Below are positions 38,075 through 48,879 of a DNA stretch of 64,000 nt, piece by piece. Every line of letters begins with the position of its first letter. Position 1 is the stretch's first letter. Under the pieces are notes generated by a model. It was not told the origin of the DNA. It ran no database searches and saw only the letters and a program-made list of their open reading frames with translations. A program made the translations under genes and the position numbers. This DNA is from Bathymodiolus brooksi (Eukaryota; Mollusca; Bivalvia; Mytilida; Modiolidae): assembly GCA_963680875.1 (NCBI GenBank), contig OY804579.1:78915095-78979094 (forward strand). The letters are read 5' to 3'.

Positions 38075-38258
38075 CATCATCGTCATTAACATTTCACATT
38101 CTAATATTCTCCTATGAAACTACTGGCCACATGTTCATTGGAACTAAACTTTGCATTAATGATGTTTTGATCCTGCAAAACATGGCTGCCATTGTTTTGA
38201 TTGGCTGAAACTTGGAAACCCTTCTCAGAAACTACAGGTCCAAATGATCAGTGGGGGC
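38075..38258. mobile_element. Fragment of the 53680-type Helentron-like repeat
   Basis: ACATGGCTGCCATTGTTTTG, ATTGGCTGAAAC and CTTCTCAGAAACTACAGG resemble the internal repeats at 53860-53940 (atggctgccagg, attggctgaaat, ttctctgaaacta). No termini are present. Confidence 0.5.
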
Positions 38259-38261
38259 CAT

Positions 38262-38516
38262 CATGGTCGTGATCGTATGGTAGTTGGATTTACAAATACC
38301 TGTACCTGTGCAATCAGTGCCTATCACCACTAAAGTTGTTATTTCCAACCCTGTTCATGGTGAGGTGTCCTCGATACAACATTATGTGATAAAGTTTGTC
38401 AGTGACTTGTGACAGGTCAGTGGTTTTTGCCAGTTTCCTACACCAATAAAACTGACTGCCACAATATAACTGAAATATTGTTGAAAGTGACATTAAACAC
38501 CATAAACCAGCCAACC
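38262..38516 (+). mobile_element. tRNA-derived SINE, diverged copy
   Basis: Same layout as 20524-20780: GGTCGTGATCGTATGGTAGT head, GTGACTTGTGACAGGTCAGT body, then AATAAAACTGACTGCCACAA and ATAACTGAAATATTGTTGAA tail. The B-box is degenerate. Confidence 0.8.
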
Positions 38517-38615
38517 TAAATTGATCATAGTTACTAAGTGAAATCATAGCAAGAAAAAATTATGTCAAGGTTCAATGTGAGCCATTGTTACCACCATATG
38601 ATATACAAAGATTGA

Positions 38616-38677
38616 TGAAGAGAAAACTTTTGTTTCTATCAATGGTGTATATTAATTCTGCAGATTAGTTACATTTT
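38616..38677. repeat. Isolated unit of the 66-bp satellite
   Basis: AAAACTTTTGTTTCTATCAA then TGGTGTAT...CTGCAGATTAGTTACATTTT is one unit of the array that resumes at 39981. It is cut off by the element at 38678-39980, so that element inserted into the array's edge. Confidence 0.88.
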
Positions 38678-39980
38678 TATACGCCCGTCTCGAGACGGGC
38701 CGTATTATGTGATTAGGCGGGTGGGCGGGCGTACACAGGTGTACGCATAATAACTTTAGTTCTGTATATCGGATCTTTACCAAACATGGCCACATGATTC
38801 CCCTGTGGAAGGGGAAGAACCCTATTTATTTTGGGGTCATTAGGTCAAAGGTCAAGGTCACCATTACTATAAATAGAATTTTTGACAACAGGGTCGTTTC
38901 CGCACGATAACTTTAGTTCTGTATATTGGATCTTTACCAAACTTGACCACATGATTGCCCTGTGGAAGGGGAAGAATCCTATTTATTTTGGGGTCATTAG
39001 GTCGAGGTCACTGTTACTATAAATATAATTTTTGACAATAAGGTTTTTCTGCTTGATAACTTTAGTTCTGTTTATTGGATCTTTACCAAACTTGACCACA
39101 CGATTCCCCTGTGGAAGGGGAAGAACCCTATTTATTTTGGGGTCATTAGGTCAAAGGTCAAGGTCACTTACTATAAATATAATTTTTGACAACAGGATGT
39201 TTCTGCATGATAACTTTAGTTCTGTATATTGGATCTTTACCAAACTTGACCACATGATTGCCCTGTGGAAGGGGAAGAACCCTATTTATTTTGGGGTCAT
39301 TAGGTCAAAGGTCAAGGTCACTGTTACTCTAAATAGAAATGTTGACAACAGGGTGGTTTCCGCACGATAACTTTAATTCTGTATATTGGATCTTTACCAA
39401 ACTTGGCCACATGATTCCCCTGTGGAAGGGGAAGAACCCTATTTATTTTGGGGTCATTAGGTCATAGGTCAAGGTCACCATTACTATAAATAGAATTTTT
39501 GACAACAGGGTCATTTCCGCACGATAACTTTAGTTCTGTATATTGGATCTTTACCAAACTTGACCACATGATTGCCCTGTGGGAGGGGAAGAATCCTATT
39601 TATTTTGGGGTCATTAGGTCAAGGTCACTGTTACTATAAATATAATTTTTGACAACAAGGTGTTTCTGCATGATAACTTTAGTTCTGTTTATTGGATCTT
39701 TACCAAACTTGACCACACGATTCCCCTGTGGAAGGGGAAGAACCCTATTTATTTTGGGGTCATTAGGTCAAAGGTCAAGGTACCTTAATATAAATATAAT
39801 TTTTGACAACAGGGTGTTTCTGCATGATAACTTTATTTCTATATATTGGATCTTTATCAAACTTGGCCACATGATTCCCCTGTGGAAGGGGAAGAACCCT
39901 ATTTATTTTGGGGTCATTACCATTATACCATTTGATAATTTATATAGACGGGCGTATTTTGAGATGCACACATTTCTTGT
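38678..39980 (+). mobile_element. Helentron-like non-autonomous element B, inserted in satellite DNA
   Basis: The 5' end TATACGCCCGTCTCGAGACG continues as a perfect palindrome. The core is eight repeats of ~150-157 bp (each with taactttagttctgt, tggatctttaccaaac, ccctgtggaaggggaagaa, tttattttggggtcattag). Near the 3' end AGACGGGCGTAT is an inverted copy of the start, followed by TTTCTTGT. Repeats 1-4 and 5-8 correspond one to one with a 617-bp offset. Both junctions match satellite sequence. Confidence 0.85.
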
Positions 39981-42420
39981 TATAAAGATGTAAACTTTTG
40001 TTTCTATCAATGGTGTATGGTAACCCTGCAGATTAGTTACATTTGTATAAAGATGTAAAACTTTTGTTTCTATCAATGGTGTATAGTAACCCTGCAGATT
40101 AGTTACATTTGTAGAAAGATGTAAAACTTTTGTTTCTATCAATGGTGTATGGTAACCCTGCAGATTAGTTACATTTTTATAAAGATGTAAAACTTTTGTT
40201 TCTATCAATGGGATATAGTAACCCTGCAGATTAGTTACATTTATATAAAGATGTAAAACTTTTGTTTCTATCAATGGTGTATGGTAACCCTGCAGATTAG
40301 TTACATTTGTAGAAAGATGTAAAACTTTTGTTTCTATCAATGGTGTATGGTAACCCTGCAGATTAGTTACATTTTTATAAAGATGTTAAACTTTTGTTTC
40401 TATCAATGGTGTATAGTAACCCTGCAGATTAGTTACATTTTTATAAAGATGTAAACTTTTGTTTCTATCAATGGTGTATAGTAACCCTGCAGATTAGTTA
40501 CATTTTTATAAAGATGTAAAATTTGTTTCTATCAATGGTGTATGGTAACCCTGCAGATTAGTTACATTTTTATAAAGATGTAAAACTTTTGTTTCTATCA
40601 ATGGTGTATGGTAACCCTGCAGATTAGTTACATTTATATAAAGATGTAAAACTTTTGTTTCTATCAATGGTGTATAGTAACCCTGCAGATTAGTTACATT
40701 TATATAAAGATGTAAAACTTTGTTTCTATCAATGGTGTATAGTAACCCTGCAGATTAGTTACATTTTTATAAAGATGTAAACTTTTGTTTCTATCAATGG
40801 TGTATGGTAACCCTGCAGATTAGTTACATTTTTATAAAGATGTAAAACTTTTGTTTCTATCAATGGTGTATGGTAACCCTGCAGATTAGTTACATTTTTA
40901 TAAAGATATAAAACTTTTGTTTCTATCAATGGTGTATAGTAACCCTGCAGATTAGTTACATTTTTATAAAGATGTAAAACTTTTGTTTCTATCAATGGTG
41001 TATGGTAACCCTGCAGATTAGTTACATTTATATAAAGATGTAAAACTTTTGTTTCTATCAATGGTGTATGGTAACCCTGCAGATTAGTTACATTTGTATA
41101 AAGATGTAAAACTTTTGTTTCTATCAATGGTGTATAGTAACCCTGCAGATTAGTTACATTTTTATAAAGATGTAAAACTTTTGTTTCTATCAATGGTGTA
41201 TAGTAACCCTGCAGATTAGTTACATTTGTATAAAGATGTAAAACTTTTGTTTCTATCAATGGTGTATAGTAACCCTGCAGATTAGTTACATTTTTATAAA
41301 GATGTAAACTTTTGTTTCTATCAATGGTGTATAGTAACCCTGCAGATTAGTTACATTTTTATAAAGATGTAAACTTTTGTTTCTATCAATGGTGTATGGT
41401 AACCCTGCAGATTAGTTACATTTTTATAAAGATGTAAAATTTGTTTCTATCAATGGTGTATAGTAACCCTGCAGATTAGTTACATTTTTATAAAGATGTA
41501 AACTTTTGTTTCTATCAATGGTGTATAGTAACCCTGCAGATTAGTTACATTTTTATAAAGATGTAAACTTTTGTTTCTATCAATGGTGTATAGTAACCCT
41601 GCAGATTAGTTACATTTTTATAAAGATGTAAAATTTGTTTCTATCAATGGTGTATGGTAACCCTGCAGATTAGTTACATTTTTATAAAGATGTAAAACTT
41701 TTGTTTCTATCAATGGTGTATGGTAACCCTGCAGATTAGTTACATTTTTATAAAGATATAAAACTTTTGTTTCTATCAATGGTGTATAGTAACCCTGCAG
41801 ATTAGTTACATTTTTATAAAGATGTAAAACTTTTGTTTCTATCAATGGTGTATGGTAACCCTGCAGATTAGTTACATTTTTATAAAGATGTAAAACTTTT
41901 GTTTCTATCAATGGTGTATGGTAACCCTGCAGATTAGTTACATTTTTATAAAGATATAAAACTTTTTTTTCTATCAATGGTGTATGGTAACCCTGCAGAT
42001 TAGTTACATTTTTATAAAGATGTTAAACTTTTGTTTCTATCAATGGTGTATAGTAACCCTGCAGATTAGTTACATTTTTATAAAGATGTAAAACTTTTGT
42101 TTCTATCAATGGTGTATGGTAACCCTGCAGATTAGTTACATTTTTATAAAGATGTAAAACTTTTGTTTCTATCAATGGTGTATGGTAACCCTGCAGATTA
42201 GTTACATTTTTATAAAGATGTAAAACTTTTGTTTCTATCAATGGTGTATGGTAACCCTGCAGATTAGTTACATTTTTATAAAGATGTAAACTTTTGTTTC
42301 TATCAATGGTGTATAGTAACCCTGCAGATTAGTTACATTTGTATAAAGATGTAAAACTTTTGTTTCTATCAATGGTGTATGGTAACCCTGCAGATTAGTT
42401 ACATTTTTATAAAGATGTAA
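39981..42420. repeat. Tandem satellite, 66-bp unit, ~37 copies
   Basis: The unit is AAAGATGTAAAACTTTTGTT, TCTATCAATGGTGTAT(G/A)G, TAACCCTGCAGATTAGTTAC, ATTTTTAT. It contains the near-palindrome GTAACCCTGCAGATTAGTTAC. A period of 66 gives a 22-residue periodic open frame on the minus strand (up to 166 codons). Many units have lost one or more bases, and the frame breaks at each such unit, so it is not a gene. Confidence 0.96.
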
Positions 42421-43391
42421 TAATATTTGCCACTTTATTCTCCATTAAAGTAAGCACCTACTTGCCCATTGTATATTCTCCATTAAAGTAAGCACCTACT
42501 TGCCTATTGTAGTGAAATTCATATTAACATGTCAAACAATAAGACCTGCAGAAAGCCATGCTTTCAATCCCTAAGTATCTTTGATATGCTACCCAGTGTG
42601 GAAGCTGTCATTAATTTAAATCAAGTTATGGTTGACATTCATTTGAAATAGATTGTAGAGGTTCTTCTGATAACAATTGTCTATGATTTGTGGGAGGAAT
42701 GATTTACTTGTCAAAGAAAATAAGGCTTGTTATAATAGTGCATTGCAGTAGTATTGGTTTTGTTTAGATCAGACATGCATGTGCTGTAACAGATTACTGA
42801 TTACACACTAAGGAGGCTTTTACTGCATCACAAACATTTAGTTTATATTGTAGATATAGTTATACCCATCATTTTATTTTGGGATTAGATGAGAATCTAA
42901 TAATATCAGTTATGATATTGGATTTAATATGTGAAGATTTCTGTTTTATGTGGTAAAAAAGTTGCTTTTTCAACTAAGTTTTCAATTTTATCGGAAAATG
43001 TTCTAGCTTAGCATGTAGGACATTTTTAAGAGGTGTCTTTTGATACTGGCTTTTTGTTTTCTAAACAGGTTTATGCTGATGCTAACATTGATTTCTGATT
43101 TGGAAATGAAATTAAATGTGGATTACCCTTGACCCCCCCCCACACACACACAATTTAATTTTGTTGTGGATTTGTTTTTTGTTGGAACCAAGATGATCAT
43201 GTACAATAAGTAACATTGTGGCTTCCAGTTCAGGTACATGTATTGGTAAATTATAATTTTCATCTCTGGTGGCCATATTCGATAAAATATTACAAAATTC
43301 CTATGATTTAGCAATTCATGTGTTTAAAATATATGTATTCTATAAAATAGATGTATTGCTGGGGATCCCTCCCTTTCTGTTCCCAATATTT

Positions 43392-44002
43392 TTATACCCC
43401 CCGCAACGAAGTTGTAGGGGGATATAATGGTTTCACCATGTCCATCCGTCTGTTCGTCCGTCTGTAGACAAATCCTATGTCGTACGATAACTTGAGTTGT
43501 GTTTCTTACAATATTTTGAAATTTTATCAGCAGCTTACAGATGAAGAGAGGAGGATCCCTTTCTTTTTTGACGATTTTCACTCTTGCCGTTCCAGAGTTA
43601 TTGGACTTGATATGACGGAAAATAGGATTTTTACCTTATGTCGTATGATAACTTGAGTAGTGTTTTTCAGAATGTTTTGAAATTTTATCAGCAGATTACC
43701 GGTGAAGAGAGGAGGATCCCTTTCATTTTTGACGATTTTCACTTTTGCCGTTCTAGAGTTATTGGACTTGATATGACGGAAAATATGATTTTTACCCTAT
43801 GTCGTATGATAACTTGAGTAGTGTTTCTCAAAATATTTTGAAATTTTATCAGCAGCTTACCGGTGAAGAGAGGAGGGTCTCTTTCATTTTTGGTCGGAAC
43901 AATCAGTAATGTTTTGGTTATGGAAATAGGTTGGACAGATGTTGGGAGCGGGGGGTATATCTTAGTGAGCTGTGCTCACAGTAATACTAGTTGAATTCTT
44001 GT
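43392..44002 (+). mobile_element. Helentron-like non-autonomous element C
   Basis: The 5' end TTATACCCCCCGCAACGAAG then TTGTAGGGGGATATAA is palindromic and is followed by TCCATCCGTCTGTTCGTCCG. The core is about 2.5 copies of a ~175-bp repeat (tatgtcgtatgataacttga, attttgaaattttatcagca, gaagagaggaggatcccttt). Near the 3' end GCGGGGGGTATA inverts the start. A perfect hairpin GTGAGC/GCTCAC follows, and the element ends TTCTTGT. Confidence 0.85.
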
Positions 44003-44714
44003 TTTACCCAAAGAATTAATATATGTCTTCAAAAATCTAATGCAATGTATCTGACACAGACAAAATTAAGGCATAATATAATTTTATGCTTTCCTTTCCA
44101 AATGAACTTTTTGGCAAATTTATATGAATGAACTAATTTGCAATTTTAATTCTGTTTGAAGTTAATTTCTTGCTATGGTACCAATTCATGTTTATGAAAG
44201 CAAGATAAAGAATGAAGCTGAATCCCTTTAAGATGTAATAAGATTATGTTTTCACTTGTACCCCTCATAATTAGATTTACCTTCATTTAAGACATAAGCT
44301 AATTTGATGTAGAGATCTAAATTGTGCTATACTCATTGATAACATGTATGAATGGTCTTTTATGCAAGATTTTGTGATTCTATCAATTCAGGGTATTAAA
44401 AAAACCATTTGTTGACCAAATTCTTCAATAGAAGTTTGTGTTTATAACTTGTGTAAAGCTGAAATATATTTTCTTGAATTTTGTGGTTGCTGTACTTTTG
44501 TTTGGTGTAGACATGAACAAGCAATACAATACCACAAGTTTAACAGCTAGTGTAGCCTTTAGCTGTGGTGCCCATCTCGAGCATTTAGATTTCCATTTTA
44601 TCTTCTTAAAGATGGAGATGCTCATCTTATAAGTTCATTTTAACTATCTTGGTTTTTCTTACCCAGTAAGTTTGGTAAGTCATGATTCATCTCTAAAGGA
44701 GAGTTTATATAATC

Positions 44715-44750
44715 CAAATGTTGTTGAAAGTGGTGTTAAACACCATTAAT
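44715..44750 (+). mobile_element. SINE tail remnant
   Basis: ATGTTGTTGAAAGTGGTGTT then AAACACCATTAA matches the extreme 3' tail of the SINE family. Nothing else of the element remains. Confidence 0.6.
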
Positions 44751-45809
44751 ACCACAACCCCCTGAATGAGAGTTCAGCAATAATCTAAATCAAGCCTGGT
44801 AATTGATAGCAAAACAATGTTAGCAGTCGTAATTATATTCTAGTATTTTTTTTTCTATGAAATTTACATTTTTATACAGAATGTAGAAAGAAAAATGGAC
44901 TTGTATTATAAGGGAAACAACTCTGATCTCCTTATATTTTAACCAACTAATTTGGTGATCTAAGGGAGATAACTCCAACATTCTTTAAAAAAAAAAGTTG
45001 TGCAAGGGAAACCACTCTTCCTTGCTTCTTCTGATGCAATATGTTACCAGTCCTTTGATCTATTCAGATAAAAAGTTTTCTTTGATTTTTACTTGTATAA
45101 CTAATGAATTTGATAATTAAGTGATATGTCTTCAACTTAGTTTAAGAAGAATGCCTTATTTAGTAAGAGCTGTTGCAGACAGGCAGATATATTAAAATAT
45201 TTTAAAGAGGGTAGATAACTGGATGAATCACTGTATGAAAAAGTGCTTCAAATGGAATGGTTATTTCCATTAAAATGGATGCTTATTTCAATTAAAATGG
45301 AACGTTATCTTCATTAAAATGGATGGTTATTTCCATTTTCATCTTTAAATAGAATTGAATTCACTAACTTAAATGTAAGTTTTCAATTACACATTTTGAA
45401 AATAATTAAAAGAATAGAATTAGTGTGTGTGTGAATGATCCTAATTTAAAGACGATCCATAAAATTATTGTTTAGTCTCATTTGAGAGGGAGAAAGAATT
45501 GTCAACTCCCACTTTTTCTGGATTTCTGGATCTTTCAATTAAAAAGTAAGGATGTTTTATTTTGAACCAATCCAACATATTACATGTACAATTGTATGCC
45601 TACATACTGGAGCAAAGTAGACCTGGTCTTATTATTTAGTCCCTGGTAATAGCAACATATTGTGGTTGAGTAAAATATTGCTATAGTAACAGTGACATCT
45701 TGGAAGGTGTGTTTGACTTGAACTTTACATCATAATAAAAATGTAGACATCCAATTAAAGTATATTTTGACATTACGGACACTTGGTGTTTTTTTCCTCC
45801 GTGGTTTAG

Positions 45810-45857
45810 GTTATGGCTCCCTCTCTAAAAATTGATATAGCTAAAGCGCTACTGGAG
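45810..45857 (+). other. Possible 48-nt cassette exon of the TCF gene
   Basis: Preceded by a good pyrimidine tract and acceptor (TTTTTTTCCTCC...TTTAG) and followed, after GAG, by a moderate donor GTGCAG. Read in phase 0 it encodes VMAPSLKIDIAKALLE and could join exons 3 and 4 without a frame change. The surrounding sequence (ccagtaaaagg...tactggaccaaatgaccagt) looks partly repetitive and no homology to known TCF exons is clear, so this may be chance. Confidence 0.2.
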
Positions 45858-46447
45858 GTGCAGTCATTCCCAAAGTCTGACGGACATGTGGCAATGTCCA
45901 GTAAAAGGTTATTGATTACTGGACCAAATGACCAGTAGGAATCTGAGCACCTCCTCTGTGGAGTATGTGAATGTCCTGTAAACTTAATGCTGGGTCCAGT
46001 AATTTGTGCTCCTTTACTGGACCGAATGTCTATTCAACTTCAATTTACCTTGGGAAACACTGATGGGTGGTATATTAGGCATTCAATCAATCAATCCTCT
46101 TAATTAATTCATAGTCATTACTATTGTTGTATTTAAATTGTTGTACTATATTCATATGTATTGATTAATAAAATATGTTTACACTAATCAATCAGGTCAG
46201 GTGTGAAGGTTTTCATGTGTTTTTGTTAATGAGAAAGCCCTGTCAATTTTAATTTTAATCCTTGAAAGAATGCCATCAATTTTAATTTAAATCCATAAAG
46301 AGAGTCAACAATTTTAATTATAGACCATAAAGTCAACAATTTTAATTCCTGAAGAGAAAGATGCCATTTTATGTAAATCTGTCAATCAGTGAATTTAATA
46401 TTAATCCATTAAAAGAAAGTCACTCATTTAAATTTTTAATTTACATG

Positions 46448-46482
46448 CCCCCCCTCCCTCCCCCCCCCCCCCCCCCCCCCCC
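46448..46482 (+). repeat. C-rich tract (23-nt C run plus flanking C runs)
   Basis: CCCCCCCTCCCT precedes an uninterrupted run of 23 C, inside intron 3. It is i-motif/G4-prone on the two strands and liable to length error. Confidence 0.9.
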
Positions 46483-46890
46483 TAAAAAAAACTATAATAA
46501 TAACAAAAGAAAAGAAATATTAGTTTCCAATTGCATCAATTTCAAAATTAGGGTAGGCAAATATGTACATGTATGCTCTCTTTATTTTTTGGAATTATAT
46601 TTTTCAACTTGTAAAACTTAAAAGTAAGCTCTTGACATCATATTCTAAAAGTGCCTGTTCTAAGCTACAAGAAAAACCTTAAAAAAGTTAAAATCAGCAA
46701 TATTACCGATTACGAGGACAATGCTGTCCTACACGCCATCTACCATAATCACAATGATGAAATGATTCTATAGGTAAATCTGTATCAGTACATTATATTT
46801 TGTTGATTGTTTGAAAGATGGGTTCTTGGACAAATATCTATTTTAATATTAAAATCTGAGGTTAAAGACGATACTTCATTCTGAAAAACC

Positions 46891-47212
46891 ATCTCAGTGG
46901 TGCAATGGTTAGCGTGCTCGCCTCAAGTGCAGTAGATCATTAGTATGGTCTTTGATAGGGTAAAACCAAAGACTATTAAATTGGTATCGAAGCACACAGC
47001 GTTAAGAAGTAAGAACAAAGACGGGTTGTCTTGGGAATCAGGATAATATGTCCAAGTAGAGCGACATGTCTACCTTTGGACTGTCGTTTCAGTGATTTAG
47101 ATTTATAAAAATCCAACTTCGAATGTTGGTCTAATATATAACGGACATCATCATCATCTCATAAAAAATTAATTGTTCTCGCCATGATATATATAGTCGA
47201 AAAATTAATTCA
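46891..47212 (+). mobile_element. tRNA-derived SINE, second family
   Basis: The head reads TCTCAGTGGTGCAATGGTTA then GCGTGCTCGCCTCA, a clear A-box region, with a worn B-box near 46940. The body has CAAAGACTATTAAATTGGTA, GCGACATGTCTACCTTTGGA and CTGTCGTTTCAGTGAT. The tail has GGACATCATCATCATCT and a degenerate ATATAGTCGAAAAATTA. It pairs with the copy at 59331-59625. Confidence 0.82.
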
Positions 47213-48317
47213 TTATGTACCTTATGAAAAGTATACCAACATAATTTGTATTGCTTTAAATTAAGTGTCAAGCTATAATTTATTTATTTTTATATTTCAA
47301 GTCCCATTTTGGTAATACATATGTATTGTTTTCATATGAAATTTTCTGCCCTTATTTTTAAAACAGATTTGACCTAGCTCTTATGCTTTCCATAATAAAA
47401 ATGGTCAAAGGGAGCCAACACCCAAAATGTCAACTTATTGAAAGTCTGATTGAAATGCAGTTTATTCCATTGAATTCCTTTCTGAAATGTTCCAATAAAT
47501 TTACCATTTTAGAGATATGAGAGGGCCTAAAACTGGACTTGATTGAATGGCATGGACTGAAATATATTAAAAAATCTTTGCCTCTAAATGAATGATCATG
47601 AAAGTGGATGGTCCAATATCGGCATTGTGCTTTTATGCTGGATAGTAATTAAATGGACCCATAGCTCTGTAATGTATGGGAATTTGCAAAAATACTAGCA
47701 TGATCAGATAATTTATAACAAAGCTTTGTCGAGTCAATAATTAGTATATTTACACGCTCATTCTGTAATGCTTTTTCACATGAAAAAAAAAAGATAAAAT
47801 TTTACATGTTAAATAAAGTTATAAATAAGATTGAGAAAAAGGGACCACTTACCTAATAAATACATGTGCAAGAGATGCATGTAATTGTGCACCACTTGCC
47901 TAAATATATTATATGCATGTACAAAAGAAGTACCCAATATTAGTATTGTTATTTTATTTCATTTGAAGACCCATGTGAGCCTCTTGATCATAAATTTTAG
48001 TGATATATCATATAACAGTATCAATGCCTGTATTTAAACTATCCAAATAACAAAAACTAAATATATTCTTATTTTTTTAAATAAAAAAACAAGTAACTCC
48101 TTACAAAATCATTTTTTGTAAATTTGTTTAATTGTTTGCTAATTATGGATTCATATTTCAACAATTGTTTTTCAAACAATCTTGTCAAAGATATAATTAT
48201 AGGGTTTATCCCAAGTCATTATAAAGATATTATCATTACTTGATAATAACCAATGAATGACTTTTTACTGTAGGAATTTTTCATAGTTTAATGTATTTAT
48301 GAATATGTTGAACACGC

Positions 48318-48600
48318 ATGACAGACAATCCACTGTCAGGTGTATGGTTCAACCCTCGGCCCATTCATTCATTGCTGCTCATCCCCCACCATTGTAGACC
48401 AATTGTACTTGGCTTGCTACAAAATGTGGGGTTGTTTCGCTATCAATCTGTCAAGTGTCATAGCTTAGCAACTGACATGATATATTGGTTGAGCCGTCAG
48501 TTAAGGTCAGGGTCAAATAGCTTATACTACTCTCTCGACTTAGTCAATCAAAACACTACCTGGAATACACATGTTTGATAATACTAGTGTGTAACCATAA
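48318..48600. other. GC-richer unidentified segment
   Basis: Base composition is noticeably less AT-rich than the surroundings, with ctcatcccccaccattgtag and ggtcagggtcaaatag. It could be a promoter-proximal region for the exon candidate just downstream, or an unrecognised mobile element. The open frame here has no recognisable domain. Confidence 0.3.
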
Positions 48601-48699
48601 ATTAATTAGTAGTGATCAGTAGATTATTATCAAGTGAACTTGTCCAGGATTGGACTTTATTTTGTTAACTTAACCCAAGGAGGGACAGAATGTGGAGTG

Positions 48700-48879
48700 A
48701 TGTGGGAATCCCCCACCCCGCCAACATCCTCCTCCTCACCGCCACCCACCCTTCATAGACCGATACCTCTTCCCTTGAGTGTAGCACAGGAAAAGGACTG
48801 GTTATTGATAAGGACTAAAATGCCTGTCTGTATATGGCCGGAGTCGTGCCTTTTAGGATGTGCTCTTGCAGATGTTGCG
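48700..48879 (+). CDS. Candidate alternative first coding exon of the TCF gene
   Basis: From ATG 48700 (G at -3) the frame is open for exactly 60 codons: MWESPTPPTSSSSPPPTLHR, PIPLPLSVAQEKDWLLIRTK, MPVCIWPESCLLGCALADVA. It then meets a strong donor GTGAGT in phase 0, the same phase with which exon 4 begins. The segment is GC- and proline/serine-rich, unlike the AT-rich intron. If used, it would give a TCF lacking the beta-catenin-binding domain, as internal promoters do in vertebrate TCF7 and LEF1. Alternatively the part after CACAG (48790-48879, 30 codons) could be a phase-0/phase-0 cassette exon. No homology is recognised. Confidence 0.3.

Noticed and set aside
39903..42241. Minus-strand open frames of 72-166 codons (VTNLQGYHTPLIETKVLHLY repeats)
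   Set aside because: They follow the 66-bp satellite exactly and break whenever a unit loses bases. There is no start context, splice structure or non-repeat portion.
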